A stretch of DNA of 6,017 nucleotides from Candidatus Omnitrophota bacterium (GTDB lineage Bacteria; Omnitrophota; Omnitrophia; Omnitrophales; Aquincolibacteriaceae). Below the pieces are notes generated by a model. It was not told the DNA's origin, ran no database searches, and saw nothing but the letters and a program-made list of their open reading frames with translations. Of the stretch, positions 1 through 6,017 are shown one piece after another (position 1 is the first letter of the stretch; every line of letters begins with the position of its first letter). The translations under genes were made by a program, and so were the position numbers. The stretch spans positions 1 through 6,017 of the forward strand of contig JAHFHJ010000091.1 in NCBI GenBank assembly GCA_023246985.1. Reading direction: 5' to 3'.

Positions 1-3000
1 CGGAAAAACGGTCGAATTTGCGAAGGCCGAAAATGTACTCGTCAGTCCGACGACAACGGATCAGGCAGGCAAAGACACGACCCTTCGTTTCTTCCTGAAC
101 GGCGCGAATGACATCATCGGCATAACCCTTGGCAGTCTCGCGTCAAAATTTTCTATCGCGTATTTCCAAACCGTTGACGGAGGACTCCTCCGGCAGACCG
201 CCGGCGGCGTCCTGACCGCCTACGACCGCCTCGGCAAGGAAATCGGCATAGAGGAAGCCGTAGCGCAGCGTACCATTTCTATGCCAGACGGAACTTCGCT
301 TCATATTGTGGTGACAGGCAGCGAGGTTTCAATTACTGACGCCGCGGAAATAATCACCCTGGCGTCCGCTAGTTATGATTCTCAAAAGGGCTGGAGCGGG
401 ACGCTCTCGATTCGGGGCGATCTGTTGGTCTTTGTGACGGCCCAAGGGCAGATCTATATGCTGGAGCACGCTCTCGATAAAGCCGTTTTCCTGGGAAACC
501 TCAGCATGGACGAAGGCGTTCGGAAACAGAGGGAGTTGGCAGGGATTAATAACCGCGTCGTAACTTTACTCGATGAAAACGGCACAAAAGCGACCACGCA
601 TGTCCTTTATCCCTTTACATTAAATGCGGGTATAAGCGCGGATATAAGCAAGCTGCCGGAAGCAACGCAGGGAGCGCTGCAAGGAGCCCTTTTTGACATT
701 GGGTTGAACGCCCCCGGTCGGGCTGATTTTCTGGTGTTTTTTGTCGGGACTGACGGTCGAATCATCGAAAACATGGCGGGGCGCGTCGTGTTCGCGACGG
801 ACAACAACGGGAAACTGCTTGGCGGACTTGTCGTGGATCGCGGTACCGACGCAATCTGGACCGCGCAAATACAGGACTCTCTCGCCGCCGATTTTCATCT
901 GCAGAAATCCGATATCCGTTGGGAATTCACCGAGGATGCGAATATAAGCCGGGCGCTTTTTTCGGAATATAAAAATATCAAAGATGCTCTTGTCGAAGCG
1001 AGGATTGTCCCGAAGGATGCTCCGATCCGGGGAGGCAGGGCGGTCGCATTCTTTGACGCAGCGCCCCATGACCCGCTCTCAAGGTTCGCGTTTACCAAGG
1101 CGATGGCGGACGACGCATTTCCCGGCGTGGCGCCCGCTTTGCAGAAAGCCATTCTCGATACTTTATCCATGCCGGCCAACCGCTTCAGCATCGGCGATCA
1201 ACAATTTGTGCTTCTCAATCATCCGACCGATCCCGGTTCCGCGGCTTCTTTCGGAGTCGTCATGCTAAAGTTTGGAGCAAAGGGAGAACTTGCCGGCGGC
1301 ACGATGTTCATTTGGGATCGGAGCAGCGTGGAATACAAGGACGGCAACTTCGGCCTCGAATTCAGGGAACTGATCCGGGGGCTGGTCCCGGGCAAGATCA
1401 CCGGTATTGCCGCAACCCTCAATCTCAGGATGCAAGACGGTCTGCTGGGCGTTAACGCGTCAAGATTCTTCGACGTTTTGAAAGAATCCGGACTTCTGGC
1501 GGATCATTTTTCGCGCTATCAGGACTTTATCGGGAATATGGTCCGGGATATGCGCGCGGTAACGATCGGGATCGATCTTCGGGACCCGAGAGCGGGGACA
1601 TTGCGCGCGAATACGCCGCTCAATAACTTCAAGGACATCGTCGCGATTGAATCCCGGGACTCCAACGGCAATCCGCTGAGCAATACGGAGCTTCATATAA
1701 AAAATCTCATTTCGGCTCGGGTTCTGGATGGAAATGGATTGGCGAGTCTCTATTTTGATTCCGGTCCTCAGGGTTTTGCGGCCCAATTCCAGCAGTCGAT
1801 AGCCGCGCATAATCTTGTCTGGTTCAGCCCGTTGGGGCAAAAAGCGTTGGCTAGCATGATGCGTTCCGAAATCACCGTGGATTTGAGTAACTTTGACGGA
1901 TTTAAAGCGGCGGTTCTTTCCTGGGAACGCGCATTGCCTGATACTGTCGGAGAGAGTACAACGGTTCCTGGGCGGATTATCGTTTCCCCTGATCCTGAGT
2001 CTCGCGTATTTCATGAATTTATAAAAAGTCTGGAATTAGCTACCAATACAGGGTATCAACCGATGAGCGTGAATGAGAATATGTGGGAACAACCGAAGAA
2101 GTCGAATCTTGACGCCTTCATCCTTGGCGGATCCAAGCCGATCCCGGAAACGGCGAAGTCGAATCTTGGAGAAATGCTTGACAAATTTGCGGCGAGCATT
2201 GCTGGCGTCACGAGCGCTTCCGCCCTGATCACGCTCAGTGAACTTACAAAGGGGCCGCATTCGTCCGCGTTCAACGCTTCCTTTGTCTTTGATCTGAAAG
2301 GGACGAACGTGCTGGAAGCGACGCTGGCGATCGGACAACTGAGCGGCGTGGGAATGGCAACAATACGGGCAGATTCATTGAAACTCTGGGGTGTCTTAGT
2401 GTCGAAAACGGATGTCATCGTCGGCAGTCTGATCAGTTTCGATCCGTCCCAAATGATGACATTCCATGTCAGTCTCGATCTGAATTTTGCCGCCCTGCCT
2501 TCGGTCCTGAAAAAAGCGATCCGGTCAAAGACGGATCCTTTGTGGCTAATCTACGCGGGACTAAGCGAATCCGTGAAAGGAAAACTCGAGCATGATCCGG
2601 TCAGTAAATATGTAAGCGAGAAAGGGATTGATCCGGAAATGACGACGAAGACGATGGGCCAGGTGTTTGATTTCAAAGATCCCAAAAATACCGTTCGTAT
2701 CAACGGGGCGACCGGGGCGATCGAGAAACTGAATCTTGCCGTTCTTCCGGGCGCTCAGGGGATCTTTACGGGACCCTTCGCGGGCGCCAGGTATCTTCAG
2801 ATCACGCAGGCGGAGAATGACTGGATCCGGAACGCGATCGCGTTTTTCGCGGGGGGTCCCGGATACCAGACGGCGCAGGCGCTTGTGTTCGATAAAAATC
2901 TGAATCTCCTCGGCGGGCGGCGCATGGTGGATTCGGATATGATCCGAAGTGATGATAAGGATTTCTCGATCAGCAGAAACGGGGCGGGGATCCTGCAGGT

Positions 3001-6000
3001 TACCGATTTGTCGACGAACCGGCTATCCGATGAAATCCGGTACGGTGAAGACCATGTCCTCCGTTTTTCGGGCGATTGGAATGACCGCCCCTTGGCATTT
3101 CTCACCTGGCCCATTGCCCGAAAGACGGTTTTCCAGTTTGTGACGGATTCTTTCCGGATCGATATGGATATCCGCGCCGATTTTCAAAACGGCAGTTCCG
3201 TGATCCATTATGTCGATCACGCCGAAGGGCTCATGCGCGATGTCAAGACGTTTCTGGAAAATGCGGTCGTTTCGGCTCAGAAATGGGCTTCGGAAAACTG
3301 GAATAGCGGCGGAGCGGGCGGAAAGGTAGCCGTTTTCGGCGCGGGCGCCGGAGCGGTGGCGCTGATGGCCGCAGGCGTGATGGTGTTAGTCGCAGGCGCC
3401 CCAGTGACCGTATTCGGAGTGAGCGTGTCCGCGGCGGTAGCGGTGGGAATGGCGGGCGTCGGGGCCTGGGGAGCGATCTCGATCCTGGGAGGGATTCAAT
3501 ACTCTCAAGAGCACGCGGATAATCTCGCGAAAGGAATGACGGGTTGGGAAGCCGCGCGGGCCGTTCAGAACGCGCATCCCGTTCTTCGCGGGCTTGAGCA
3601 TTTTACGTTTGACGTGGCGCTGATGGCCTTTACCTGGAATATCGGCGCGCGACTTATTGAGAATGGATTCGCTTGGGCCACCGCGAATGTCGCGAAGAAG
3701 GGTATCGTAGAGAGCGCAGGGAGCTGGGGAAGATTCCTCGACTTTATTTCAAAACCGCTTCAAATTTCATTCCGCCTGTCGGATCGCACGGCAATCGTTA
3801 TGGCCGAAAGACTCGGCTTGAAGACGGGGGAAGCCGTTGCGACAAGACAGCTTGTGCTGCGCGAATTGGAAACACGACTTGGAAAATTCGGATTAAAGTT
3901 TGTCGGCGAAAGCGTCACGCTTTCCGGTCGGGCCGCGCTGGCGGTATTGAATCCCTTCAATCCCAAAGGCATTGTTTTCTCGATGAGCCATTATTGGGGG
4001 ACTGTCGTTCGTATTCAGTTTGAGTTACCGATCGCCATGCATGCCGGCGCTTCTTTCGCGCAAGGGGTCCTTGGTTTCCAACCGCGGTCCGTCGAAGAGA
4101 TCCTTTTAGCCGGGCCCGGCGGAACGCACTGGTGGAACCAGGCGTGGCAGGATATCCGGTTGATGTGGGCGAGCAGTTTCCGGGGCTCCGCGCTCGGGAG
4201 CGTGATCGATCAGAACTCGCAAGGGATGACCTGGGCGTTCAGCGGATTCTTCCACGTCTTCGGAATCGTGCCGGCGCTTTTCGGAGGATCTCTGGGGAGC
4301 GCGAAGAATTTGCTTGTCAGCAGGGTGGGGCAATGGCTGGGCCAAACCGTCGGAACCGGAATCATCGGCGGACCGACTGCCGGATTCTTTACGGGGATCT
4401 GGGGCGTCGGAAGCCAGCTGGTCCGGACTTTCTATAATATCTTTTATTCCGGAATCTTCGAGGAAGTCGTAAAAGAACCGATCCTTCAAAACCTCCTGCT
4501 GTTCTGGATGCCACAAAATCTGCAGGAATTTTTCGTCGAATTTCTCGATGTCGCGGACGGTCACGCCGGCGTTCACGCGAGCGTTCAGCTCAATAAATTC
4601 AATCAACATCTGAACCAGGCCGTCGCGTCCGCGAGTCAGGTCCGGCAGTCGGGCGTTGATGTCGCGCGTATCCAAACGCAATTGACCAGCGCCCAAACGC
4701 AATTTGCTTCGGGGGATATCGCGCAGGCCCAAAAGACTGTGCAGGAAGTATTGAAGAATTTTCAGACGACCGAAGTAGCTTCTTACAACAACGCCATGAC
4801 GAATCTGCAAGCCATGCAATCGAATGTCATAGAACTTCAGAACCAGATGACCGCGCCGCGAACGACCTTATACGACACGCTTGTCCAGCGGCACGGCGTT
4901 GAATTTGTCAATCAGATGTGGAATCTTCTCGACGCGAATCCCTTCGCGGACTTTGGGAGTTTCGCCACGGCCCAGTACGGCAACTTCTCGGGCCTGGCGG
5001 CCGCGACGGCTTTTTCGCTTGTCATGAAAAATGGATTTGCTTCGGATCAACCCTATTCATACCTGGGAAAATCGGTATCGGCTGAAGCGCTTCTGAATCA
5101 AGTGGGTCTTGGCAACTCTCGGAATGTCATTGCTGCGATCCGCCAGAAATTCGATTCGGGTCAAATCACACAAGACAGAGTCAATGCTATCGTCCAGAGC
5201 ATTGTGATGTCCGCCGACTCGTTCGTGACAGAGGATGCCCAAGGGCGGCTCTATGCATCCCAGCAGTTACTGGCCAATGCCGTGATGGCCCACGGCGTTC
5301 TCAATGCGGAGATCCTCCGAATCCTCGGAGTTGAAACACGGGTGATCCAGGCGTTTAGCCGAATGACCCCGGATGCGCTTCAGACGTTCCAAGCTGCTTT
5401 GCAAGAGCGCACGGAATCTGCCCGAGCGGAAGCCCTGCCGTTCATGATCCTTGGCGCCCAAATAAAAATGGCGCCGGGAAATGCGGTCGCCCTGAAAGAT
5501 ATCGCGAAAACTTTAGAACTTCCCAGGAGCACGGTGAAGGCCCTCGAAGGGTTGATGAAAAATGATGCGGAGATTGGCAGCCAGTTGGGTGAATTGTTGA
5601 TTCGGAAGGCGGGAAGTTTTGATATCGCGGAGCTGGCGAAATTCAGCCCGCTCCTCTTGAGTGCGGCGAAACTACAACGGGATGGCATCGCGGCCTTGGA
5701 TGGGCTGGGGGTTAAGTTGGATCCTGTGATCCTGAATTTGATCACTGCCGATCCTGTTTTCCGTTCCGAGATCGGGGCGATCCTTCTGGATCATATCGGC
5801 GCGGAAGAACAGCTTGCTGCGGACGCCTACGCGAAGGCAATGGGTATTGCCGCTTTGAAATATGTGGAGCATCAAGCGGCCGTTAACGGAAAGATCTTTG
5901 AAAAAATCTTTGGCGCGTCCTCCGTATCCACAACTCTTCAAAATACGATCGCTCGCATGTCCGAATCGGAATTCAAAGCGCTTCAGGTCTCTATGACCGC

Positions 6001-6017
6001 GATCTTGCAGGGGATCT
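1..6017 (+). CDS. Fragment of a giant protein of unknown function (both ends outside the window)
   Basis: One reading frame, with codons starting at base 2, is open across the whole window and gives 2005 codons with neither start nor stop. Base 1 ends the preceding codon and base 6017 begins the next. Real coding is supported by the length without a stop, G/C-favouring third positions throughout, protein-like composition, and a sensible order of domain types: beta-rich, mixed, hydrophobic, coiled coil, helical. I recognise no catalytic domain, and nothing that looks like RTX nonapeptides, Ig-like repeats or a haemagglutinin passenger. No cysteine codon is present. No start can be chosen: in-frame ATG codons are numerous and no upstream stop makes any of them a plausible initiator. 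A structural, surface or membrane-associated giant protein is the most natural reading, but that is inference. A chance open frame is effectively excluded, whereas function and host are unknown. Omnitrophota-like bacteria are one possible source, because that group is known for giant genes. Confidence 0.97.
155..250 (+). repeat. Beta two-hairpin motif, copy 1 (residues 52-83)
   Basis: This 32-residue protein-level repeat begins IAYFQTVDGG and ends AYDRLGKEIGI. It aligns without gaps to copy 3 (residues 244-275), with 11 of 32 positions identical by eye: F4, D8, G9, A16, G17, V19, A22, D24, G27, K28 and G31. The pattern is an aromatic strand, an Asp-Gly turn, a second strand, an Ala-Gly turn, then a Val strand and a D-x-x-G-K turn. 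The DNA of the copies has diverged, so this is an old duplication rather than a recent tandem repeat. Confidence 0.6.
425..589 (+). repeat. Beta two-hairpin motif, copy 2, with an insertion (residues 142-196)
   Basis: The first half reads LVFVTAQGQIYML and the second half RVVTLLDENGTK. They match the first hairpin (aromatic strand, then x-G-x-I) and the second hairpin (R-V-V then D-x-N-G-x-K) of copy 3. Here the two halves are separated by about 23 extra residues, including the stretch MDEGVRKQRELAG. The second half is the more convincing match. The assignment is a manual alignment. Confidence 0.45.
731..826 (+). repeat. Beta two-hairpin motif, copy 3 (residues 244-275)
   Basis: This is the reference copy. 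It begins LVFFVGTDGRII, continues through MAGRVVFATD and ends NNGKLLGG. It matches copy 1 over 32 ungapped positions, and its terminal G-x-L-x-G-G signature recurs in copies 4 and 5. The preceding segment (residues 211-243) is a more helical stretch that includes LPEATQGALQGALFDIG, so each motif may sit at the end of a larger alpha/beta unit. Confidence 0.6.
1205..1300 (+). repeat. Beta two-hairpin motif, copy 4 (residues 402-433)
   Basis: This unit is again exactly 32 residues, beginning FVLLNHPTDPG and ending FGAKGELAGG. It shares G17, V19, G27, L29, G31 and G32 with copy 3. The first half is poorly conserved, although its P-x-D-P turn also appears in a partial copy near residues 348-360 (VAFFDAAPHDPLS, bases 1043-1081). 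It is a weaker assignment than copies 1 and 3. Confidence 0.4.
2098..2168 (+). repeat. 14-base direct repeat, two copies 57 bases apart
   Basis: The sequence gaagtcgaatcttg occurs at 2098-2111 and again at 2155-2168. The offset is 57 bases, or 19 codons, so both copies are read in the same phase and encode KSNL. The copies flank a Gly/Pro-rich segment with FILGGSKPIPE in the middle. It may be the remnant of a short in-frame duplication of a linker, or coincidence. Confidence 0.55.
2837..2917 (+). repeat. Beta two-hairpin motif, copy 5, shortened (residues 946-972)
   Basis: The segment begins IAFFAGGPG and ends ALVFDKNLNLLGG. Compared with copy 3 it keeps the double Phe, the Gly turn, the V-F strand, the D-x-N and the terminal L-L-G-G, but lacks about five residues in the middle. 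It lies more than 500 residues beyond copy 4, which suggests that the alpha/beta architecture continues through the middle region. Confidence 0.45.
3326..3496 (+). other. Gly/Ala/Val-rich hydrophobic block, probable membrane hairpin (residues 1109-1165)
   Basis: Fifty-seven consecutive residues carry no Asp, Glu, Lys, Arg, His, Asn or Gln. The block starts VAVFGAGAGAVALMAAGVMV, has a short AGAP break near residue 1134, and ends AGVGAWGAISILGGI. The length suits two membrane-spanning helices joined by a tight turn. Small residues at i and i+4 (G-x-x-x-G type) would let the helices pack closely. It follows a charged amphipathic helix and a GGAGGK linker, and a polar sequence (QYSQEHADNLAKG) comes after. 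The membrane assignment is inferred from composition; a buried hydrophobic core is the alternative. Confidence 0.75.
3497..4222 (+). other. Largely helical linker between the two hydrophobic blocks (residues 1166-1407)
   Basis: About 240 residues of amphipathic character. They include a moderately hydrophobic segment at residues 1201-1219 (FTFDVALMAFTWNIGARLI), a charged helical stretch around residues 1260-1300 with LVLRELETRLGKFG, and a Trp-rich amphipathic segment near residues 1377-1395 (HWWNQAWQDIRLMW). Only the first is a possible extra membrane segment, and it carries Asp and Arg. No family is recognised. If both flanking blocks enter the membrane, this would be a loop domain lying at the membrane surface. 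Confidence 0.45.
4226..4411 (+). other. Second Gly-rich hydrophobic region (residues 1409-1470)
   Basis: Two hydrophobic stretches, MTWAFSGFFHVFGIVPALFG (residues 1409-1428) and WLGQTVGTGIIGGPTAGFF (from residue 1445), are separated by a short segment with Lys and Arg (SAKNLLVSRVGQ). Gly spacing in the second is again of the G-x-x-x-G type. Each is long enough to span a membrane, but both contain polar positions (His, Gln, Thr), so membrane insertion is less certain than for the first block. Confidence 0.5.
4436..4549 (+). other. Aromatic/acidic amphipathic helix (residues 1479-1516)
   Basis: This segment contains FYSGIFEEVVKEPILQNLLL, then FWMPQNLQEFFVEFLD. Phe, Leu, Ile and Trp alternate with Glu and Asn in a helical pattern, so it looks like two interfacial helices broken at MPQ. 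It joins the second hydrophobic region to the coiled coil. The Glu-Glu pair resembles the first motif of CPBP/CAAX membrane proteases (EExxxR), but the Arg is replaced and the later His motifs are not evident, so no protease activity is assigned. Confidence 0.4.
4583..4849 (+). other. Gln/Ala-rich coiled coil (residues 1528-1616)
   Basis: About 89 residues are rich in Gln, Ala, Asn, Val and Leu, with no Gly or Pro apart from GVD and SGD spots and with hydrophobic residues in a 3-4 spacing. Examples are IQTQLTSAQTQF, AQKTVQEVLKNF and NVIELQNQM. The gaps at residues around 1551 and 1571 would break it into two or three helical segments that could fold back on each other or form a stalk. Few charged pairs are present, so the oligomer state cannot be guessed. 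Confidence 0.7.
4670..4711 (+). repeat. Tandem heptad duplication within the coiled coil
   Basis: Two consecutive seven-residue units, IQTQLTS (4670-4690) and AQTQFAS (4691-4711), share the core QTQ. At DNA level the 12-mer ccaaacgcaatt recurs exactly 21 bases apart, at 4672-4683 and 4693-4704. The offset equals one coiled-coil heptad, as expected if the coil grew by in-frame duplication. Confidence 0.65.
5297..5398 (+). repeat. Helical repeat unit, copy 1 (residues 1766-1799)
   Basis: The unit runs from VLNAEILRILGV through AFSRMTPDALQTFQ. It matches the unit at residues 1961-1999 in the order N-x-x-I-L/F, R/K-I-L/F-G, a Q, then R-M-S/T and a final L-Q or F-Q helix. The R-M pair, which marks the start of the last helix, lies at residue 1787 here and at residue 1985 in copy 2. 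Confidence 0.5.
5882..5998 (+). repeat. Helical repeat unit, copy 2 (residues 1961-1999)
   Basis: The unit begins VNGKIFEKIFGAS and contains IARMSESEFKALQVSM. It parallels copy 1, with three to four extra residues before the Arg-Met. The window ends soon after, so it cannot be seen whether the sequence that follows copy 1 (KDIAKTLELP and onward) also follows here. If it does, the repeat length would be about 198 residues. Confidence 0.5.

Larger units (their letters stand above)
1..1483 (+). other. Beta-rich N-terminal part of the fragment (residues 1-494)
   Basis: This part of the giant protein alternates short hydrophobic strands with Gly/Asp/Asn turns, as expected of stacked beta-hairpins, interrupted by short amphipathic helices (for example around residues 380-396, ending near LQKAILDTLSMP). 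It holds most copies of a degenerate two-hairpin motif, listed separately, spaced roughly 55-105 residues apart. There is no membrane segment and no cysteine. The boundary near residue 494 is approximate; it was set where strand-like segments give way to a helical stretch with the sequence RFFDVLKESGLLADHF. The fold cannot be named from sequence alone. A tandem array of small beta-domains, or one elongated beta structure, would both fit. Confidence 0.5.
1484..3241 (+). other. Mixed alpha/beta middle region (residues 495-1080)
   Basis: This stretch of about 585 residues has no recognisable named domain. It alternates beta-like segments (for example residues 521-530, VTIGIDLRDP, and the strands around residues 819-835) with amphipathic helices such as LPSVLKKAIRSK. 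A more polar, proline-containing stretch around residues 645-720 looks like a linker or domain junction. It includes the duplicated peptide KSNL and has locally higher A+T. Near its end lies another copy of the beta two-hairpin motif. No membrane segment, catalytic signature or cysteine is visible. Confidence 0.5.
4850..6017 (+). other. All-helical region, continues beyond the window (residues 1617-2005)
   Basis: Nearly 390 residues are dominated by Ala, Leu, Ile, Val, Glu, Gln and Lys, with short turns and no obvious strands. Helical candidates include SAEALLNQVG, QQLLANAVMAHG, KDIAKTLELPRSTVKALEGL and EQLAADAYAKAMGIAALKY. Several helices share a motif resembling L/V-x-x-x-R-x-V-I/K-x-A, and a longer helical unit recurs 195-198 residues apart (listed separately). 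It resembles a solenoid or a series of helical bundles. There are no membrane segments. No named helical repeat family (TPR, HEAT, ankyrin) is recognisable. Confidence 0.55.

Noticed and set aside
957..962. A run of six T after a GC-rich stretch, resembling an intrinsic terminator.
   Set aside because: No matching stem lies immediately upstream, and it sits within the open frame, where it encodes part of an A-L-F-S peptide.
1460..2014. A 184-codon open frame on the minus strand, and a similar 149-codon one at 620-1069.
   Set aside because: Both lie in the same exact antisense phase as the giant gene and show Arg-rich compositions with no recognisable domain. The + strand frame is far longer and has coherent domains.
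1024..2830. Repeated heptamer GATCCGG (seen near 1024, 1372, 2518, 2594, 2630 and 2824), possibly a regulatory or uptake-type signal.
   Set aside because: In the coding frame these are simply favoured codon pairs (ATC-CGG for Ile-Arg, GAT-CCG for Asp-Pro), nearly all in one orientation and without regular spacing. Codon preference explains them.
3673..4023. A 116-codon open frame on the plus strand in another frame, and similar short ones at 741-947, 984-1268 and 4132-4437.
   Set aside because: They overlap the giant frame completely, have shadow-like compositions rich in Arg, Gly or Ser, and contain cysteines that arise only out of phase.
4460..4480. A CPBP/CAAX intramembrane protease active-site motif at EEVVKEP.
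   Set aside because: The family motif needs Arg where this sequence has Glu, and I could not find the expected F-x-x-x-H and H-x-x-x-N motifs in the following helices.
4106..4819. A 237-codon open frame on the minus strand.
   Set aside because: Its codons are exact reverse complements of the codons of the giant + strand gene, the phase in which long antisense frames arise from codon bias. It starts at TTG, ends at the complement of an in-frame Leu TTA codon, and has a low-complexity, Arg-rich composition.
5492..5557. A DNA-binding helix-turn-helix (LKDIAKTLELPRSTVKALEG).
   Set aside because: The resemblance is good over about 20 residues, but similar cores recur at two other places in the same helical region, and a DNA-binding role is odd in a giant cysteine-free protein with hydrophobic blocks. 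It is kept as a finding, not annotated as a function.

Overview
The window is the inside of one very large protein-coding gene. On the + strand, the frame whose codons begin at base 2 stays open from the first base to the last: 2005 complete codons (2-6016), with no stop, no visible start and no intergenic gap. Every other long open frame overlaps this one and looks like a shadow. I see no RNA gene, mobile element, CRISPR array, promoter or terminator. Residue numbers below count from the codon at base 2, so residue n starts at base 3n-1.

The product is a fragment of a giant protein that I do not recognise as any named family. It contains no cysteine at all in 2005 residues. I checked this by taking every TGC and TGT in the window and confirming that none lies in the coding phase. 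Long intron-free coding and moderate GC point to a prokaryote. Giant genes of unknown function, often mixing membrane segments with long beta-rich and helical regions, are known from candidate-phylum bacteria such as Omnitrophota. That placement is a guess from gene style, not something the sequence proves.

Layout: (1) bases 1-1483 (residues 1-494) are beta-rich, with degenerate copies of a roughly 32-residue two-hairpin motif. (2) Bases 1484-3241 (residues 495-1080) are mixed alpha/beta, with one further, shorter copy of the motif. (3) Bases 3326-3496 (residues 1109-1165) are a 57-residue Gly/Ala/Val-rich hydrophobic block, probably a membrane hairpin. (4) Bases 3497-4222 are a soluble-looking, largely helical linker. 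(5) Bases 4226-4411 are a second Gly-rich hydrophobic block, followed by an aromatic amphipathic helix (4436-4549). (6) Bases 4583-4849 are a Gln/Ala-rich coiled coil containing a tandem heptad. (7) Bases 4850-6017 are an all-helical region with degenerate helical repeats, still running at the window edge.

One working model is a surface-anchored or membrane-spanning giant protein, with a long beta-rich part on one side, a membrane-interacting middle, and a coiled-coil/helical part after it. The absence of cysteine fits a protein exposed outside the cytoplasm. The true ends (signal peptide, secretion or anchoring signal) lie outside the window, so localisation and function remain open.
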